The notes: a model not told the origin generated them from the letters alone. DNA of 64,000 nt from Variovorax sp. OK212 (GCF_900112425.1 NZ_FOLP01000001.1:248001-312000), one strand, 5' to 3'. Shown: positions 42,976 through 54,666, numbered from the stretch's first letter. A program made the numbers and translations.

Positions 42976-43673
42976 CCACTTTCACGAACAACAACGACGC
43001 CAACGCCATGAACCCGATCACCGAAGACGACATCGCCAACTACCTGGCGAACACGCCCGACTTCTTCGAGCGCCATGCCCAGCTGCTGGCGCAGGTGCAG
43101 CTCACCAGCCCGCACGGCAACCGCGCCGTGAGCCTGCAGGAGCGCCAGGCCGAGATGCTGCGCGAGAAGATCAAGGCGCTGGAGCATCGCCTGATGGACA
43201 TGGTGCGCCACGGCACCGAGAACGTGGTCATTGCCGACCGCCTGCAGCGCTGGACCAGTGGCCTCTTGACCACGCGCGACCCGCGCAGCCTGCCGTACCG
43301 CATTGCGGTCGACCTGCAGTCGCTGTTCCTGGTGCCGCAGACGGCCATCAAGGTGTGGGACTGCAGCAGCGAATACCTGAACGAGGCCTATGCCCAGTGG
43401 GTGAGCGACGACGTGAAGGCGCTGGCCACCTCGCTGACCTCGCCGTACTGCGGGCTCAACGCGGGCTTCGAAGCGGCCAACTGGCTGCCCGAGCCGCAGG
43501 CGGCGATGTCGATCGCGCTGATTCCGCTGCGCGCCGACGCCGAGTCGCCGGCCTTCGGCATGCTGGTGCTGGCGTCGCCCGACGCGCAGCGCTTCAACGC
43601 CGAGATGGGCACCGACTTTCTCGAGCGCATTGCCGAGCTGGCCTCGGGCGGACTTTCGCGGCTGCGTCCTTGA
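42972..43673 (+). CDS. DUF484 family protein
   Basis: A 233-aa cytosolic protein. The DUF484 start ([40 protein letters not shown]) is followed by a GAF-like domain. In many proteobacteria DUF484 lies between dapF and xerC, as here, and is thought to be linked to chromosome or cell-wall processes, but its role is not known. The start overlaps dapF by 4 bp; a second in-frame ATG follows 12 codons later (before NPITED). Confidence 0.87.
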   Translation: MTTFTNNNDANAMNPITEDDIANYLANTPDFFERHAQLLAQVQLTSPHGNRAVSLQERQAEMLREKIKALEHRLMDMVRHGTENVVIADRLQRWTSGLLTTRDPRSLPYRIAVDLQSLFLVPQTAIKVWDCSSEYLNEAYAQWVSDDVKALATSLTSPYCGLNAGFEAANWLPEPQAAMSIALIPLRADAESPAFGMLVLASPDAQRFNAEMGTDFLERIAELASGGLSRLRP

Positions 43674-44279
43674 AGCGCCCGCGCTGGTTGCGGCGGCCCT
43701 GGCAGGTCGTGCTGGCCGGTGGGTTGCTGGCCGGTGTGCTGGCCTACGTGGCCATCGGCGCCTTCATCTGGTGGCATGCCCAGGGGCTGCTCGCGCACCC
43801 GCCGCAGCGCCAGGCCGACGCGGCACTGGTGCTCGGCAGCCGCGCCTACCTCGACGGCAAGCCGCACCCCTGCCTGGCGGGGCGGGTCGATACCGCGGTG
43901 GCGATGGCCAAGACCGGGCTGGTGCGGCAACTCGCCTTTTCGGGCGGCGTCGATTCCGAAGACGGCCGCACCGAGGCCACGGCCATGAAGGAGCGCGCCG
44001 TGACGGCGGGCTTTGCCGGGCCGATGCTGCTGGAGCCGGCCTCGACCTCGACGCGGCTCAACCTGTCGCTGTCGCGCCCGATGCTGCTGGCGGCCGGCGT
44101 GCGCAGCGTGGTGATCGTGTCGGAGCCGTTTCACCTGTGGCGCATCGAGCGGCTGGTGAAGATGAGCGGTTTCGACCGGAGCTTCGACGTGCAGTACGCG
44201 GCGGCGCCCACGTCGTGCTGGAACGCGCTGGGGCCTTTGTCGAAGGGTGCATTGCGCGAGCCGGCAGCCATCGTGAACA

Positions 44280-44305
<26 letters not shown>
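43670..44305 (+). CDS. YdcF/SanA-like DUF218 membrane protein
   Basis: A 211-aa protein with one N-terminal transmembrane helix (WQVVLAGGLLAGVLAYVAIG) and a DUF218 domain: ADAALVLGSRAYLDGKPHP, then AKTGLVRQLAFSGGVD and LNLSLSRPMLLAAGVRSVVI. The TTG at 43670 overlaps the DUF484 stop (TTGA). Members act in envelope or peptidoglycan-related steps (SanA, YdcF). Its last 26 bp overlap the xerC start. Confidence 0.8.
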
Positions 44306-45329
<1,024 letters not shown>

Positions 45330-45339
45330 GCCAATCCCA

Positions 45340-46566
45340 ATGAAAACCCTTCGCCTCAAACCCGGCAAAGAGCGCTCGATGCAGCGCCGCCACCCCTGGG
45401 TCTTCGAATCCGCCATTGCACGCGGCGGCGCCGACTCGGGCGAGACGGTGCGCGTGGAATCCCACGACGGCGCCTTCCTCGCCTGGGCCGCGTTCAGCCC
45501 GGTCTCCAAGATCCGCGCGCGGGCCTGGAGCTTCGTGGAAACGCAGCGCATCGACGCGGCCTTTCTGGCCTCGGTGTGCGCGCGCGCCGTGAACGCCCGC
45601 GGGCTGTTCGACCTGCAGAGCGACGGCGTGCGGCTGATCCACGGCGAGGCCGACGGCCTGCCGGGGCTGATCGTCGACCGCTACGGCAGCGGTCCTGAAG
45701 GCGTGCTGGTGGCGCAGTTTCTTTCCGCCGGCGTGGAGCGCTGGAAAGACGCGCTGGCCGACGCGCTGCTCGCGGCCACCGGTCTCACCAGGCTCTACGA
45801 GCGTTCCGACGCCAGCGGGCGCGAGCGCGAGGGCCTGAAGCCCGTGACGGGCTGGCTGCGCGGCGAAGGGCCGACGGAAATCACCATTCGCGAGCACGGC
45901 TGGACGCTGTCGCTGGACATCGCCACCGGCCACAAGACCGGCTTCTACCTCGACCAGCGCGACAGCCGCCAGCGCTTTGCCGAGCTGGCGCAGCACCGGC
46001 GCTTCAGGCGCGTGCTGAACTGCTTCTGCTACACGGGCGGCTTCACCGTGGCGGCGCTGGCCGGGCTGAAGGCGGCCGGCGCGCTCGACGGCGCGGAGCT
46101 GGTGTCGGTCGATTCGTCGCTGCCCGCGCTGGAGCGCGCGCGCGCGAACCTGGCGCTCAACGGTTTCGAGGGGCAGGGCATCAAGGCGGAGTTCCTGGAC
46201 GCCAACGTCAACACGATGCTGCGCGAGTTCGTCGACCAGGGCCGCACCTTCGACGCGATCGTGCTCGACCCGCCCAAGTTCGCGCCCACGGTGGCGCATG
46301 CCGAGCGCGCCGCGCGGGCCTACAAGGACATCAACCGGCTGGCGCTGAAGATCCTGGAGCCGGGCGGCGTGCTGCTGACCTTCTCGTGCTCGGGCGGCAT
46401 CAGCGCCGACCTGTTCCACAAGATCGTGGCCTCGGCCGGGCTGGACGCGGGCGTGGACGGCTACATTGCCGAGCGCCTGGGCGCGGCGCCCGACCACCCG
46501 ATGACCATCGAGTTTCCCGAGGGCGAGTACCTCAAGGGGCTGGTGGTGGTGCGCAAACCGCTTTGA
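45340..46566 (+). CDS. RlmI-type SAM-dependent rRNA methyltransferase
   Basis: A 408-aa enzyme. An N-terminal PUA domain (KPGKERSMQRRHPWVFESAI) and a central EEHEE-like part precede the Rossmann methyltransferase, with RVLNCFCYTGGFTVAALAG as the SAM loop and DAIVLDPPKFAPT as the catalytic PP motif. RlmI makes m5C1962 in 23S rRNA; this member is likely the same or close. It lies 10 bp after xerC. Confidence 0.87.
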   Translation: MKTLRLKPGKERSMQRRHPWVFESAIARGGADSGETVRVESHDGAFLAWAAFSPVSKIRARAWSFVETQRIDAAFLASVCARAVNARGLFDLQSDGVRLIHGEADGLPGLIVDRYGSGPEGVLVAQFLSAGVERWKDALADALLAATGLTRLYERSDASGREREGLKPVTGWLRGEGPTEITIREHGWTLSLDIATGHKTGFYLDQRDSRQRFAELAQHRRFRRVLNCFCYTGGFTVAALAGLKAAGALDGAELVSVDSSLPALERARANLALNGFEGQGIKAEFLDANVNTMLREFVDQGRTFDAIVLDPPKFAPTVAHAERAARAYKDINRLALKILEPGGVLLTFSCSGGISADLFHKIVASAGLDAGVDGYIAERLGAAPDHPMTIEFPEGEYLKGLVVVRKPL

Positions 46567-46762
46567 CGCGGTATTGACGGCGGCTTGAGCGGTCTTTTGC
46601 AGGGGGCTCAAAGGGCGTTCGAGAGGGGCTCGAAGGGCCCTTGACCCTGCCGCCAACGCAACTCAGTGGCATTGGCTAAACTGCCCGGCAGGTCTTTTCA
46701 GCCTTCCCGCGCCTTTCTTTCGTCCCCATTTCCCCGTTTTCCGCTTCCGGAGCAACTCCCCC

Positions 46763-47827
46763 ATGGCCCTCATTCCCGCGACCATCCTCACCGGCTTCCT
46801 CGGCTCGGGCAAGACGACCTTGCTCAAACGCATCCTGACCGAAGCCCACGGCCAGAAGATCGCGGTCATCGAGAACGAGTTCGGCGAAGAGAACATCGAC
46901 AGCGACATCCTGGTGACCGAGTCGAAAGAGCAGATCGTGCAGATGAGCAACGGCTGCGTGTGCTGCACCATCCGCGAAGACCTGCGCGAAGCGCTGCAGA
47001 TGCTGGCCGCCAAGAAGCGCCAGGGCCTGCTGGACTTCGACCGCGTGGTGATCGAGACCACCGGCCTGGCCGACCCCGGCCCCGTGGCGCAGACCTTCTT
47101 CATGGACGACGAGATCGCAGAGAGCTACCTGCTCGACTCGATCCTGACGCTGGTGGACGCCAAGCACGCGCCGCAGCAGCTCAACGACCGCCAGGAAGCG
47201 CGCCGCCAGGTGGGCTTTGCCGACCAGATCTTCATCAGCAAGAGCGAGCTGGTGTCGGCCGAGGAGACCGAGGCGCTGATTCACCGCCTGAAGCACATGA
47301 ACCCGCGCGCGCCGCAGCAGAAGGCGCACTTCGGCGACGTGCCGCTGAAGGACATCTTCGACCTGCGCGGCTTCAACCTGAACGCCAAGCTGGACATCGA
47401 CCCCGACTTCCTGAAGGAAGACGACCACGACCATGGGCATGACCATGCGGGCCATGACCACGCGCCCGGCGAGGCCTGCGACCACCCCTCGCACAAGCAC
47501 GAAGGCCACGGCCATCACCACCACACGGACGACGACGTCAAGAGCTTCGTCTACAAGGCCGACCGCCCGTTCGACCCCGCCAAGCTGGAAGACTTCCTGG
47601 GCGCGATCGTGAACATCTACGGCCCGCGCATGCTGCGCTACAAGGGCGTGCTGAGCATGAAGGGCACCGAGCGCAAGGTGATCTTCCAGGGCGTGCACCA
47701 GCTGATGGGCAGCGACCTGGGCCCGGAATGGGGCAAGGACGAGGCGCGCCAGAGCCGCATGGTGTTCATCGGCATCGAGCTGCCGCGCGAGATCCTGGAG
47801 CAGGGGCTGGAGCAGTGCCTGGTCTGA
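46763..47827 (+). CDS. CobW/G3E-family GTPase with histidine-rich metal-binding loop
   Basis: A 354-aa COG0523 metallochaperone-type GTPase. GFLGSGKTTL at ~11-20 is Walker A, GCVCC at ~71-75 is the CxCC metal site, and ISKSE stands for the base-recognition motif. A His/Asp-rich stretch (HDHGHDHAGHDHA and HHHH, residues ~218-260) probably binds zinc or a similar ion. The C-terminal CobW_C domain follows. It would load metal into an unidentified client. It ends 22 bp before a strong terminator. Confidence 0.88.
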   Translation: MALIPATILTGFLGSGKTTLLKRILTEAHGQKIAVIENEFGEENIDSDILVTESKEQIVQMSNGCVCCTIREDLREALQMLAAKKRQGLLDFDRVVIETTGLADPGPVAQTFFMDDEIAESYLLDSILTLVDAKHAPQQLNDRQEARRQVGFADQIFISKSELVSAEETEALIHRLKHMNPRAPQQKAHFGDVPLKDIFDLRGFNLNAKLDIDPDFLKEDDHDHGHDHAGHDHAPGEACDHPSHKHEGHGHHHHTDDDVKSFVYKADRPFDPAKLEDFLGAIVNIYGPRMLRYKGVLSMKGTERKVIFQGVHQLMGSDLGPEWGKDEARQSRMVFIGIELPREILEQGLEQCLV

Positions 47828-47849
47828 GCTGAAGCGCCCGCGCAGAAGG

Positions 47850-47885
47850 AAAAAAGGCGCTGGCCTCGCGGTCAGCGCCTTTTTT
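47850..47885 (+). terminator. Strong rho-independent terminator after the CobW gene
   Basis: A 10-bp stem GGCGCTGGCC / GGTCAGCGCC (one G-U pair) closes on the tetraloop TCGC, followed by six T and preceded by six A. The symmetric A- and T-runs make it bidirectional: it would also end the leftward DUF945 gene, which converges here. Confidence 0.85.
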
Positions 47886-47902
47886 CATGGGGAGGCCGCG
47901 GC

Positions 47903-49417
47903 TCAGTTGCCCAGGGCGCCCAGCGGCTTGCCGTTGATCTTCAGGCTGCCGTCGCTGTACTCGACCTGGCCGGTCACGTCGTCGCCGTCGCGCTTCACGT
48001 AGCCCTTTTCCTCGCTCTGCTCGACCAGGCCGGCCACCATTTCGGGCGGGGGCGTCTGGCCGGTCTGGGCGCCGGTCTCGGCCATCTTCTCGAGCCACTT
48101 CATCGGCAGGCGCGCATTCGCCTTGAGCACGCCGCGCTTCATCAGCAAGGCGGTGCCGGGCAGTTGCAGGTCTTCATCGGTCACACCGGCCATGCCGGCC
48201 ATGTAGCTGACCTCACCGCGCTTGCCGTCGATCTCGACCAGCATCCTGTCGACGCCGCCTTCGGGGCTGTATTTGGCCATGGCCTTCAGGTCGGGGGCCA
48301 ACTGGTCGGCCATCGCCTTCATGGCGGCTTGCGCGGCCTTGCTGCCGCCCTTGCCGCAGCCGTTGGCCGCGCTCGACTGCATCCACGCATCGGCCACCTT
48401 CTTGTAGGTCGCGGCGTGAATGTGGCGGGCGCTGCTGGTCAGCTCGAACTTGTCGATCCTGGTCTCGCCGATCTTGCCGGCGCCCTTGACGGTGCCGCTG
48501 GAGGTGTACAGGCCGTCCTTGATGCTGGCCTCGCCGAGCAGGTCCAGGCCCTGCAGCATCACCGTGGCCACCACCTTGGGCGGCGTGTCGGCCGGAACGG
48601 CTTCGGCGCCCAGCGGGCCGCCGGTCTTCTTCACGACGAGCTCCAGCGTGTCGAGCTTGCCCTCGGTCTTGCCCGTGGCCAGGAACCAGCCGGCGCTGCT
48701 GTCCATGTCGGACTTTGCGGTGAGCTTGCCCATCTTCATGGTCGTGCCGGTGCGCGCGTCGCTGAAGTCCATGCCGGGCATGGCGAGGTCGTAGCGCACC
48801 TGCGTGCGCGCCGCGTTCACGACCATGTGCACCTGCGCGCCTTGCCAGGCGAACTTGCCCTTGCTGGCCTCGGAAAACTGGGCGGGCGCCACCGTCATGT
48901 CGGTGGTGAAGCCGCCGTCGAAGCCGACCTTGGTGTGGGCGGTGAGGGGCTTGGCGTCGCCGAACAGCTTCTTCACCTGGGCCTGCGTCTTGTCGTCGAG
49001 CACCAGTTCGCTGTCGATGGTGGCCGCCGCCAGCGAGCCGCCGGCCAGCGGGCCGTGGCGGATGGTGTCGCGGAAGGTGATGCGCAGCGGCTTGGACGGG
49101 GTGGCGTCGGCTTGCGCCTCGTCTTCGTCCGACTCTTCTTCCTCGGCGCCCTCGGGTTTCGCCGGCTTGGCCGGGGTTTGCGCGGTGGCGGTGGCGTCGG
49201 TGGCGCAGCCGATTTCCAGCGTCACGGTGCTGACGGCACCGAGGAAGCCGCGTTCGTATTGACGCTCGGTCACGCGCACCAGCGCGGTCTGCTTCGGCAA
49301 CTCGTCGAGCGCGGTGTCGTAGCGCGACTTGACCTGCGACCCGGCCCACCAGGTGCTGCCGCCGTAGGCCACCGCGATGGCCGCGGCCAGGACTCCCAAA
49401 ACTGCTTTCTTGCTCAA
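47903..49417 (-). CDS. DUF945 (YdgA-like) envelope protein
   Basis: A 504-aa protein with one N-terminal signal anchor (AVLGVLAAAIAVAYGGSTWW) and a long periplasmic beta-rich body. The DUF945/YdgA signature QVKSRYDTALDEL is visible early. An acidic low-complexity insert (EEEESDEDEAQADA) lies near residue ~95. The TTG at 49417 is taken with AGAGAG upstream; no ATG precedes the anchor. It probably acts in envelope integrity. Confidence 0.8.
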   Translation of the reverse strand: MSKKAVLGVLAAAIAVAYGGSTWWAGSQVKSRYDTALDELPKQTALVRVTERQYERGFLGAVSTVTLEIGCATDATATAQTPAKPAKPEGAEEEESDEDEAQADATPSKPLRITFRDTIRHGPLAGGSLAAATIDSELVLDDKTQAQVKKLFGDAKPLTAHTKVGFDGGFTTDMTVAPAQFSEASKGKFAWQGAQVHMVVNAARTQVRYDLAMPGMDFSDARTGTTMKMGKLTAKSDMDSSAGWFLATGKTEGKLDTLELVVKKTGGPLGAEAVPADTPPKVVATVMLQGLDLLGEASIKDGLYTSSGTVKGAGKIGETRIDKFELTSSARHIHAATYKKVADAWMQSSAANGCGKGGSKAAQAAMKAMADQLAPDLKAMAKYSPEGGVDRMLVEIDGKRGEVSYMAGMAGVTDEDLQLPGTALLMKRGVLKANARLPMKWLEKMAETGAQTGQTPPPEMVAGLVEQSEEKGYVKRDGDDVTGQVEYSDGSLKINGKPLGALGN

Positions 49418-49795
49418 GGCTTTCTCTCTTTTATGTCGAATGATCGGATAGGCCCCCGCCGCCGTATGGACAAACACAGCCAGGCGCCGGGCCCGCGTTG
49501 CCTCCTCCGACAACGCCGGGCGATGCTAACGGAGTTGCCGGGCAAATTACCCGTCGGGTCGGCCGGCATGCAGAGACATCGCCCGCGCTGGCGAGTTCTC
49601 TATACAATCGCGCGCCTGTTCCGCCAGCCATGTCCGGTCCGCATGGACAAGATGTGACTTTCGGCACGGGGCGCCGCACGTTTCTGGCGGGCTTTCGGGG
49701 GTATAACCCCGGGGTTCGTCACTGGCGGGCACCCCGACAACGGAGACCCCGTGCGGCCTGAAGGCTGCCGAGGTCTCGATGGGAGGAGACACCCA
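49418..49795. other. 378-bp intergenic leader between the DUF945 gene and dksA
   Basis: No gene was found. A TATACAAT hexamer-like -10 lies at 49601-49608 on the dksA strand without a clear -35 partner. GGGGTATAACCCC at 49698-49710 is a short perfect hairpin. GAGACC (49744-49749) pairs with GGTCTC (49772-49777) just before the dksA ribosome site GGAGGAG, so the transcript could fold next to the start. The promoter call is weak. Confidence 0.45.
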
Positions 49796-50803
49796 GTGAA
49801 AGCGCGTTCCAGTTCGTCAAAGGAGCCAGTCACCGTGAAGACACCCGCCGCAAAGGCCACGCCAGCCACCAAGCCCGCCGCCAAGAAGGCGCCGGCTGCG
49901 AAGCAGGCTGTACCTGCGGCAAGGAAGGTTTCTTCCGCGGCACATGACTCCGACGCGAAGGAGAAAAGCGCATCCAAAAAGCCCGCAGCACCCACGGCCA
50001 AGGCCGAGACCGCTGCGACAAAGAAGTCCGCCAAGCCTGCAACTGCTGCGACCAAGACCGCAGGCGCGGGTCCATCGTCATCCAAACCCGTCGGCCGCCC
50101 TGCTGCCGTTCCTTCCGTCCCCTCGAGTCCCATGAAAAAAACGGCTGCCGCCTCCACTTCCGCCCCGGCGACACCCTCGATGCCCGCTCAAACCGCCACG
50201 CCCGCTCCCGCGCGTGGTGGCCGCGTGTCCCGGCTGTCGCAACTGACCGTTCCCTCGATGCCGCAATCCGTGGCCTCGACCGCGGCCAAGTCCAGTTTCT
50301 CGCAGGCGCCTTCCAACGCGCTGGTGCCGCCGCCGCCGCTGGCCGTCAAGAAAGATCCCAAGCTGGCCAACAACTGGAAGACCAAGACGCCCGCCGAGCT
50401 GAGCGACGCCGAAGTCATCGCCATGCCCGATGACGAGTACATGAACGACAAGCAGATGGCGTTCTTCCGCCTGAAGCTCGAAGAACTCAAGCGCGGCATC
50501 CTCGAGAACGCCGGCGAGACCACCGAGCACCTGCGCGAAGACACCGTGGTGGTGCCTGACCCGGCCGACCGCGCCACCATCGAGGAAGAGCACGCCCTGG
50601 AGCTGCGCACGCGCGACCGCGAACGCAAGCTGCTGAAGAAGATCGAGCAGTCGATCCAGCGCATCGACGCCGGCGACTACGGCTACTGCGACGAAACCGG
50701 CGAGCCGATCGGCGTGGGCCGCCTGCTGGCCCGCCCGACCGCCACGCTGTCGCTCGAGGCGCAACAGCGCCGTGAACTCAAGCAGAAGATGTTCGGGGAT
50801 TGA
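49796..50803 (+). CDS. dksA: RNA polymerase-binding regulator DksA with long basic N-terminal tail
   Basis: A 335-aa protein. The DksA core is the last ~130 residues: the coiled-coil tip DPADRA (~255-260, the DxxDxA motif that probes the RNAP secondary channel) and the Zn-finger region YGYCDETGEPIGVGRLLARP. Of the four Cys of E. coli DksA only the first is kept (C, T, S, A), the pattern usual in alpha/betaproteobacteria. The first ~185 residues are Lys/Ala/Pro-rich and disordered, histone-H1-like (KKAPAAKQA). The GTG at 49796 has GGAGGAG 7 bp upstream. Confidence 0.9.
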   Translation: MKARSSSSKEPVTVKTPAAKATPATKPAAKKAPAAKQAVPAARKVSSAAHDSDAKEKSASKKPAAPTAKAETAATKKSAKPATAATKTAGAGPSSSKPVGRPAAVPSVPSSPMKKTAAASTSAPATPSMPAQTATPAPARGGRVSRLSQLTVPSMPQSVASTAAKSSFSQAPSNALVPPPPLAVKKDPKLANNWKTKTPAELSDAEVIAMPDDEYMNDKQMAFFRLKLEELKRGILENAGETTEHLREDTVVVPDPADRATIEEEHALELRTRDRERKLLKKIEQSIQRIDAGDYGYCDETGEPIGVGRLLARPTATLSLEAQQRRELKQKMFGD

Positions 50804-50848
50804 TCGAACGCAAGCCCAGGACACTTTTCGTTCGATAGTCTTCACCGC

Positions 50849-52567
50849 ATGGCCAAGGAAGAATCGGGCCGCCTGCTCTCCAAGGTGGCCAAGTTTGTCC
50901 GCAATCCCCTGAAGGATTGGTCGGAGCTGGATGCGCCTTCCGCATCGGACTCCTCGCTGCCCGATCAGACCTACAGCCGCGAGATGCTGAAGGAAATGAT
51001 CGAGCGGCGCCAGCGCAACGATTTCGTGCGCCGGCGCGAGTTCGACATGCTGCGCAAGCTGCGCCAGCGCGAAGCCGCCGCCCACGCCTTCGAGGCGACG
51101 GCAACGCCGTCTTCTTTCAATCCCAACAGCGCCTCCGGAAAACACGAGGGCCGCGCGCTCACGCTCAAGAAGATCGACGAGATCGAAGAGCAGATGTCGC
51201 AGCAGTGGTGGAAGGGCAGGGGGCCGAACGGCGAAACCCTGGTCAGCCCGCCGCCCGACGCCGGCGCCGAGACGCTGCCGCCCGTGCACACCGACGACCT
51301 GCCCGAGGAGTCGGCGCAGCGTGCGCCCGCCGTGGCGGTGCCCATGTCGCCCGCCGCGCCCGCGGCAGCCGTGTCGCCCGCGCATGCCGAAGTGGCTGAA
51401 GCCGCCGACGCTTTCGACCAGCCTTCCGTGCCGGCCAGCGGTGCGCCGCTGATGTCCTCGCGCCTGGCGCACGACAGCGCGCTCGAAGAAGCCGTGATCC
51501 GCTTTGCGCACGGCGACGACACCGGCGCCGAAGCGGTTCTGCTGCAGGCGCTGGCCTCCGAGAGCGCCTCGCCCGACGACACCGACAACGGCCCCGCCGC
51601 CGAGCGCGACGACGGCCGCTGGCGCGCCCTGTTCGACCTGTACCGCGCCACGGGCGACGCCGCGAAGTTCGCGTCGGCCCGCATGCGCTTCGCCCAGCGC
51701 ATGCGGCGCATGGGGCCCGACTGGGTCTCGCTCGAGGAGCTCGCGCGCAGCGTCAAGGCCGTCACCGCGAGCGAGGAGGCCGGTGCGGCTTCCGACGGCG
51801 GTGCCCATGCCGACTGGGCCTGCCCGCCGCGCCTGGCGCGCGATGGCTTGATGGAACTTACGCGCGCGCTGTCGAAGGCCGGATCGGTCTGGACGCTCGA
51901 CTGGCGCGCACTGACCGCGGTGGAGGCCGAGGCGGCCGCGCCGCTGCGCGTGCTGTTCAACCACTGGTCCGATTCGCCCGTGCAGCTGCGCTTCATGGGT
52001 TCGGCGCAGTTGCTGGCCGTGCTGTCGGAGGCGGCGCCCAACAACGAGCGCGGCACCGACGACGTGTGGTGGCAGCTGCACCTGGCCGCGCTGCGGCTGA
52101 TGCACCTGCCCGACGACTTCGAGCTGGTGGCGCTGAACTACTGCATCACCTACGAGGTGTCCCCGCCGTCGTGGCAGGACCCGCGCGGCGAATGCACCGC
52201 GCTGGCCGCGCCGCCGGTGAGCCGCTCCAGCTCGGTGTGGTCGCTGCTGTCGGTCGGCGGCGATTCGGAGAGCTTCCCGTCGCACGACACCGGCTTTGCC
52301 GCGCTGGCGGGCGATTTGCGGGGCGAGTCGCTGTCGTCGTGGCAGCGGCTGGACAACGACCTGCGGCACACCACCGCGCCGGTCATTTCATGCGCCGCGC
52401 TGCTGCGCATGGACCTGGCCGCCGCCGGCACGCTGCTGAGCTGGGTGCGCGCGCGGGACGCCAATGGCGAGCGGGTGCAGTTCGTCGATGCGCACAGGCT
52501 CATTGCCGCCCTGTTCAACCTGGTCGGCATCGCCGATCACGCCACGGTGACGGTCAGGAAGAACTGA
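50849..52567 (+). CDS. Conserved hypothetical protein upstream of hslV
   Basis: A 572-aa cytosolic protein of unrecognised family. The N-terminal ~110 residues are charged and helical ([20 protein letters not shown]). The middle is Ala/Pro/Asp-rich and probably disordered. The C-terminal ~80 residues, with [20 protein letters not shown] then [20 protein letters not shown], look like a STAS-type domain. It lies 45 bp after dksA and 126 bp before hslV. Confidence 0.72.
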   Translation: MAKEESGRLLSKVAKFVRNPLKDWSELDAPSASDSSLPDQTYSREMLKEMIERRQRNDFVRRREFDMLRKLRQREAAAHAFEATATPSSFNPNSASGKHEGRALTLKKIDEIEEQMSQQWWKGRGPNGETLVSPPPDAGAETLPPVHTDDLPEESAQRAPAVAVPMSPAAPAAAVSPAHAEVAEAADAFDQPSVPASGAPLMSSRLAHDSALEEAVIRFAHGDDTGAEAVLLQALASESASPDDTDNGPAAERDDGRWRALFDLYRATGDAAKFASARMRFAQRMRRMGPDWVSLEELARSVKAVTASEEAGAASDGGAHADWACPPRLARDGLMELTRALSKAGSVWTLDWRALTAVEAEAAAPLRVLFNHWSDSPVQLRFMGSAQLLAVLSEAAPNNERGTDDVWWQLHLAALRLMHLPDDFELVALNYCITYEVSPPSWQDPRGECTALAAPPVSRSSSVWSLLSVGGDSESFPSHDTGFAALAGDLRGESLSSWQRLDNDLRHTTAPVISCAALLRMDLAAAGTLLSWVRARDANGERVQFVDAHRLIAALFNLVGIADHATVTVRKN

Positions 52568-52693
52568 CCCTTCACGGGCCTCTTCGGAGGCCGCACCAGC
52601 GGCCCGGCCCGGCCGGTTGCGCGGTGGTTCCGGAATGGATTCGGGTCGTAACAAGGGGGTTGCATTGCATCCCCGCACCCCCAGATGGCTGCG

Positions 52694-53239
52694 ATGGAAC
52701 AGTTTCACGGCACCACCATCGTGAGCGTGCGCCGCAAGACCCCCCAAGGCGATCAGGTCGCCATTGGCGGGGACGGGCAGGTCACTCTCGGCAATATCGT
52801 CATCAAGGGCACCGCGCGCAAAGTGCGCCGCCTGTATCACGGCAAGGTGCTCGCCGGCTTTGCCGGCGCCACGGCCGACGCCTTCACGCTCTTCGAGCGC
52901 TTCGAGGCCAAGCTCGAAAAGCACCAGGGTCACCTGACCCGCGCGGCGGTCGAGCTCACGAAAGACTGGCGCACCGACCGCGTGCTGCGCAAGCTCGAGG
53001 CCATGCTGGCCGTGGCCGACGCGACCACCTCGCTCATCATCACCGGCAACGGCGACGTGCTGGAACCCGAAGACGGCGTGATCGCCATCGGTTCGGGCGG
53101 CGCGTATGCCCAGTCGGCGGCCAAGGCGCTGATCGAGAACACCGAGCTCTCGGCCGAGCAGATCGTGCGCAAATCGCTGGGGATCGCCGGAGAAATCTGC
53201 ATTTACACGAACATGAACCACACGGTGGAAGCGCTCTGA
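52694..53239 (+). CDS. hslV: ATP-dependent protease peptidase subunit HslV
   Basis: A 181-aa proteasome-like N-terminal nucleophile hydrolase. It forms a double ring and degrades unfolded or regulatory proteins with HslU. The N-terminus [15 protein letters not shown] is processed to expose the catalytic Thr. [11 protein letters not shown] and GEICIYTN close the fold. A second in-frame ATG at 52685 would add only MAA; 52694 fits the family start. It lies 2 bp before hslU. Confidence 0.95.
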   Translation: MEQFHGTTIVSVRRKTPQGDQVAIGGDGQVTLGNIVIKGTARKVRRLYHGKVLAGFAGATADAFTLFERFEAKLEKHQGHLTRAAVELTKDWRTDRVLRKLEAMLAVADATTSLIITGNGDVLEPEDGVIAIGSGGAYAQSAAKALIENTELSAEQIVRKSLGIAGEICIYTNMNHTVEAL

Positions 53240-53241
53240 CC

Positions 53242-54579
53242 ATGTCCATGACCCCCCAGGAAATCGTCTCCGAGCTCGACAACCACATCGTCGGGCAGCC
53301 CGCCGCCAAGCGCGCCGTGGCCATTGCGCTGCGCAACCGCTGGCGCCGCCAGCAGGTCGACGACAAGCTGCGCCACGAGATCACGCCCAAGAACATCCTC
53401 ATGATCGGCCCCACGGGCGTGGGCAAGACCGAGATCGCCCGCCGCCTCGCGCGCCTGGCCGATGCGCCCTTCATCAAGGTCGAGGCCACCAAGTTCACCG
53501 AGGTGGGCTACGTGGGCAAGGACGTCGATTCGATCATCCGCGACCTCGCCGAAATCGCCGTCAAGCAGACGCGCGAATCGGAGAGCGTGAAGGTGCGCGC
53601 GCGCGCCGAGGACGCGGCCGAGGAACGCATCCTCGACGTGCTGCTGCCGCCCGCGCGCGGGGCCGATGGCGGCGCCGCCGGCACCCCTGCCGCCGACGGC
53701 AACAACACCACCCGCCAGGCCTTTCGCAAGAAGCTGCGCGAGCACCAGCTCGACGACAAGGAGATCGAACTCGACCTCGCCGAGACGCGTGCGCCGCTGG
53801 AGATCATGGGCCCGGCCGGCATGGAGGAAATGACCGAGCAACTGCGCGGCATGTTCGGCCAGATGGGCGGCGGCAAGCGCAAGACGCGCAAGCTCAAGAT
53901 CTCCGAGGCGATGCGCCTGCTGGTCGACGAGGAAGCCGCCAAGCTGGTGAACGAGGACGAGATCCGCGCGCAGGCCATCACCAACGCGGAGCAGAACGGC
54001 ATCGTCTTCATCGACGAGATCGACAAGGTCGCCACGCGCAGCGAGGCGCAGGGCTCCGACGTGTCGCGCCAGGGTGTGCAGCGCGACTTGCTGCCGCTGG
54101 TGGAAGGCACGGCGGTCACCACCAAGTACGGCGTGGTGCGCACCGACCACATGCTGTTCATTGCGAGCGGCGCGTTCCACCTGAGCAAGCCGAGCGACCT
54201 GATCCCCGAGCTGCAGGGGCGCTTTCCGATTCGCGTGGAGCTGCAGTCGCTTTCGGTGGCGGACTTCGAAAGCATCCTCACGCAGACGCGTGCGTCGCTC
54301 GTGAAGCAGTACCAGGCGCTGCTGGCCACCGAAGGCGTGACGCTCGAGTTCACGCCCGAAGGCGTGAATCGCCTGGCCGCCATCGCCTTCGAGGTGAACG
54401 AGCGCACGGAGAACATCGGCGCACGCCGTCTGTCGACCGTGATGGAGCGTTTGCTGGATGAGGTAAGCTTCGACGCGACCCGTCTCGAAGGGCAATCGAT
54501 CCGCATCGATGCCGCCTATGTCGACGAGCGCCTTGCGGCACTAAGTCACGACGAAGACCTTTCGCGCTTCATTCTCTGA
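53242..54579 (+). CDS. hslU: ATP-dependent protease ATPase subunit HslU
   Basis: A 445-aa AAA+ unfoldase of the HslUV protease. Walker [10 protein letters not shown] (~57-65), pore loop GYVGKDV (~87-93), Walker [11 protein letters not shown] (~250-259) and sensor-2 [16 protein letters not shown] are visible. Family length is normal, with a short Ala/Gly-rich insertion (~135-155) in the I domain. It ends 91 bp before a perfect hairpin. Confidence 0.96.
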   Translation: MSMTPQEIVSELDNHIVGQPAAKRAVAIALRNRWRRQQVDDKLRHEITPKNILMIGPTGVGKTEIARRLARLADAPFIKVEATKFTEVGYVGKDVDSIIRDLAEIAVKQTRESESVKVRARAEDAAEERILDVLLPPARGADGGAAGTPAADGNNTTRQAFRKKLREHQLDDKEIELDLAETRAPLEIMGPAGMEEMTEQLRGMFGQMGGGKRKTRKLKISEAMRLLVDEEAAKLVNEDEIRAQAITNAEQNGIVFIDEIDKVATRSEAQGSDVSRQGVQRDLLPLVEGTAVTTKYGVVRTDHMLFIASGAFHLSKPSDLIPELQGRFPIRVELQSLSVADFESILTQTRASLVKQYQALLATEGVTLEFTPEGVNRLAAIAFEVNERTENIGARRLSTVMERLLDEVSFDATRLEGQSIRIDAAYVDERLAALSHDEDLSRFIL

Positions 54580-54666
54580 AGCCGCTTCCATTGCCTCTGT
54601 TACGGGGCAATGCTTCACGCATCACTTTCACTGCGTGAGCTAAGTAGTTCATTCTCAACGAAATTC

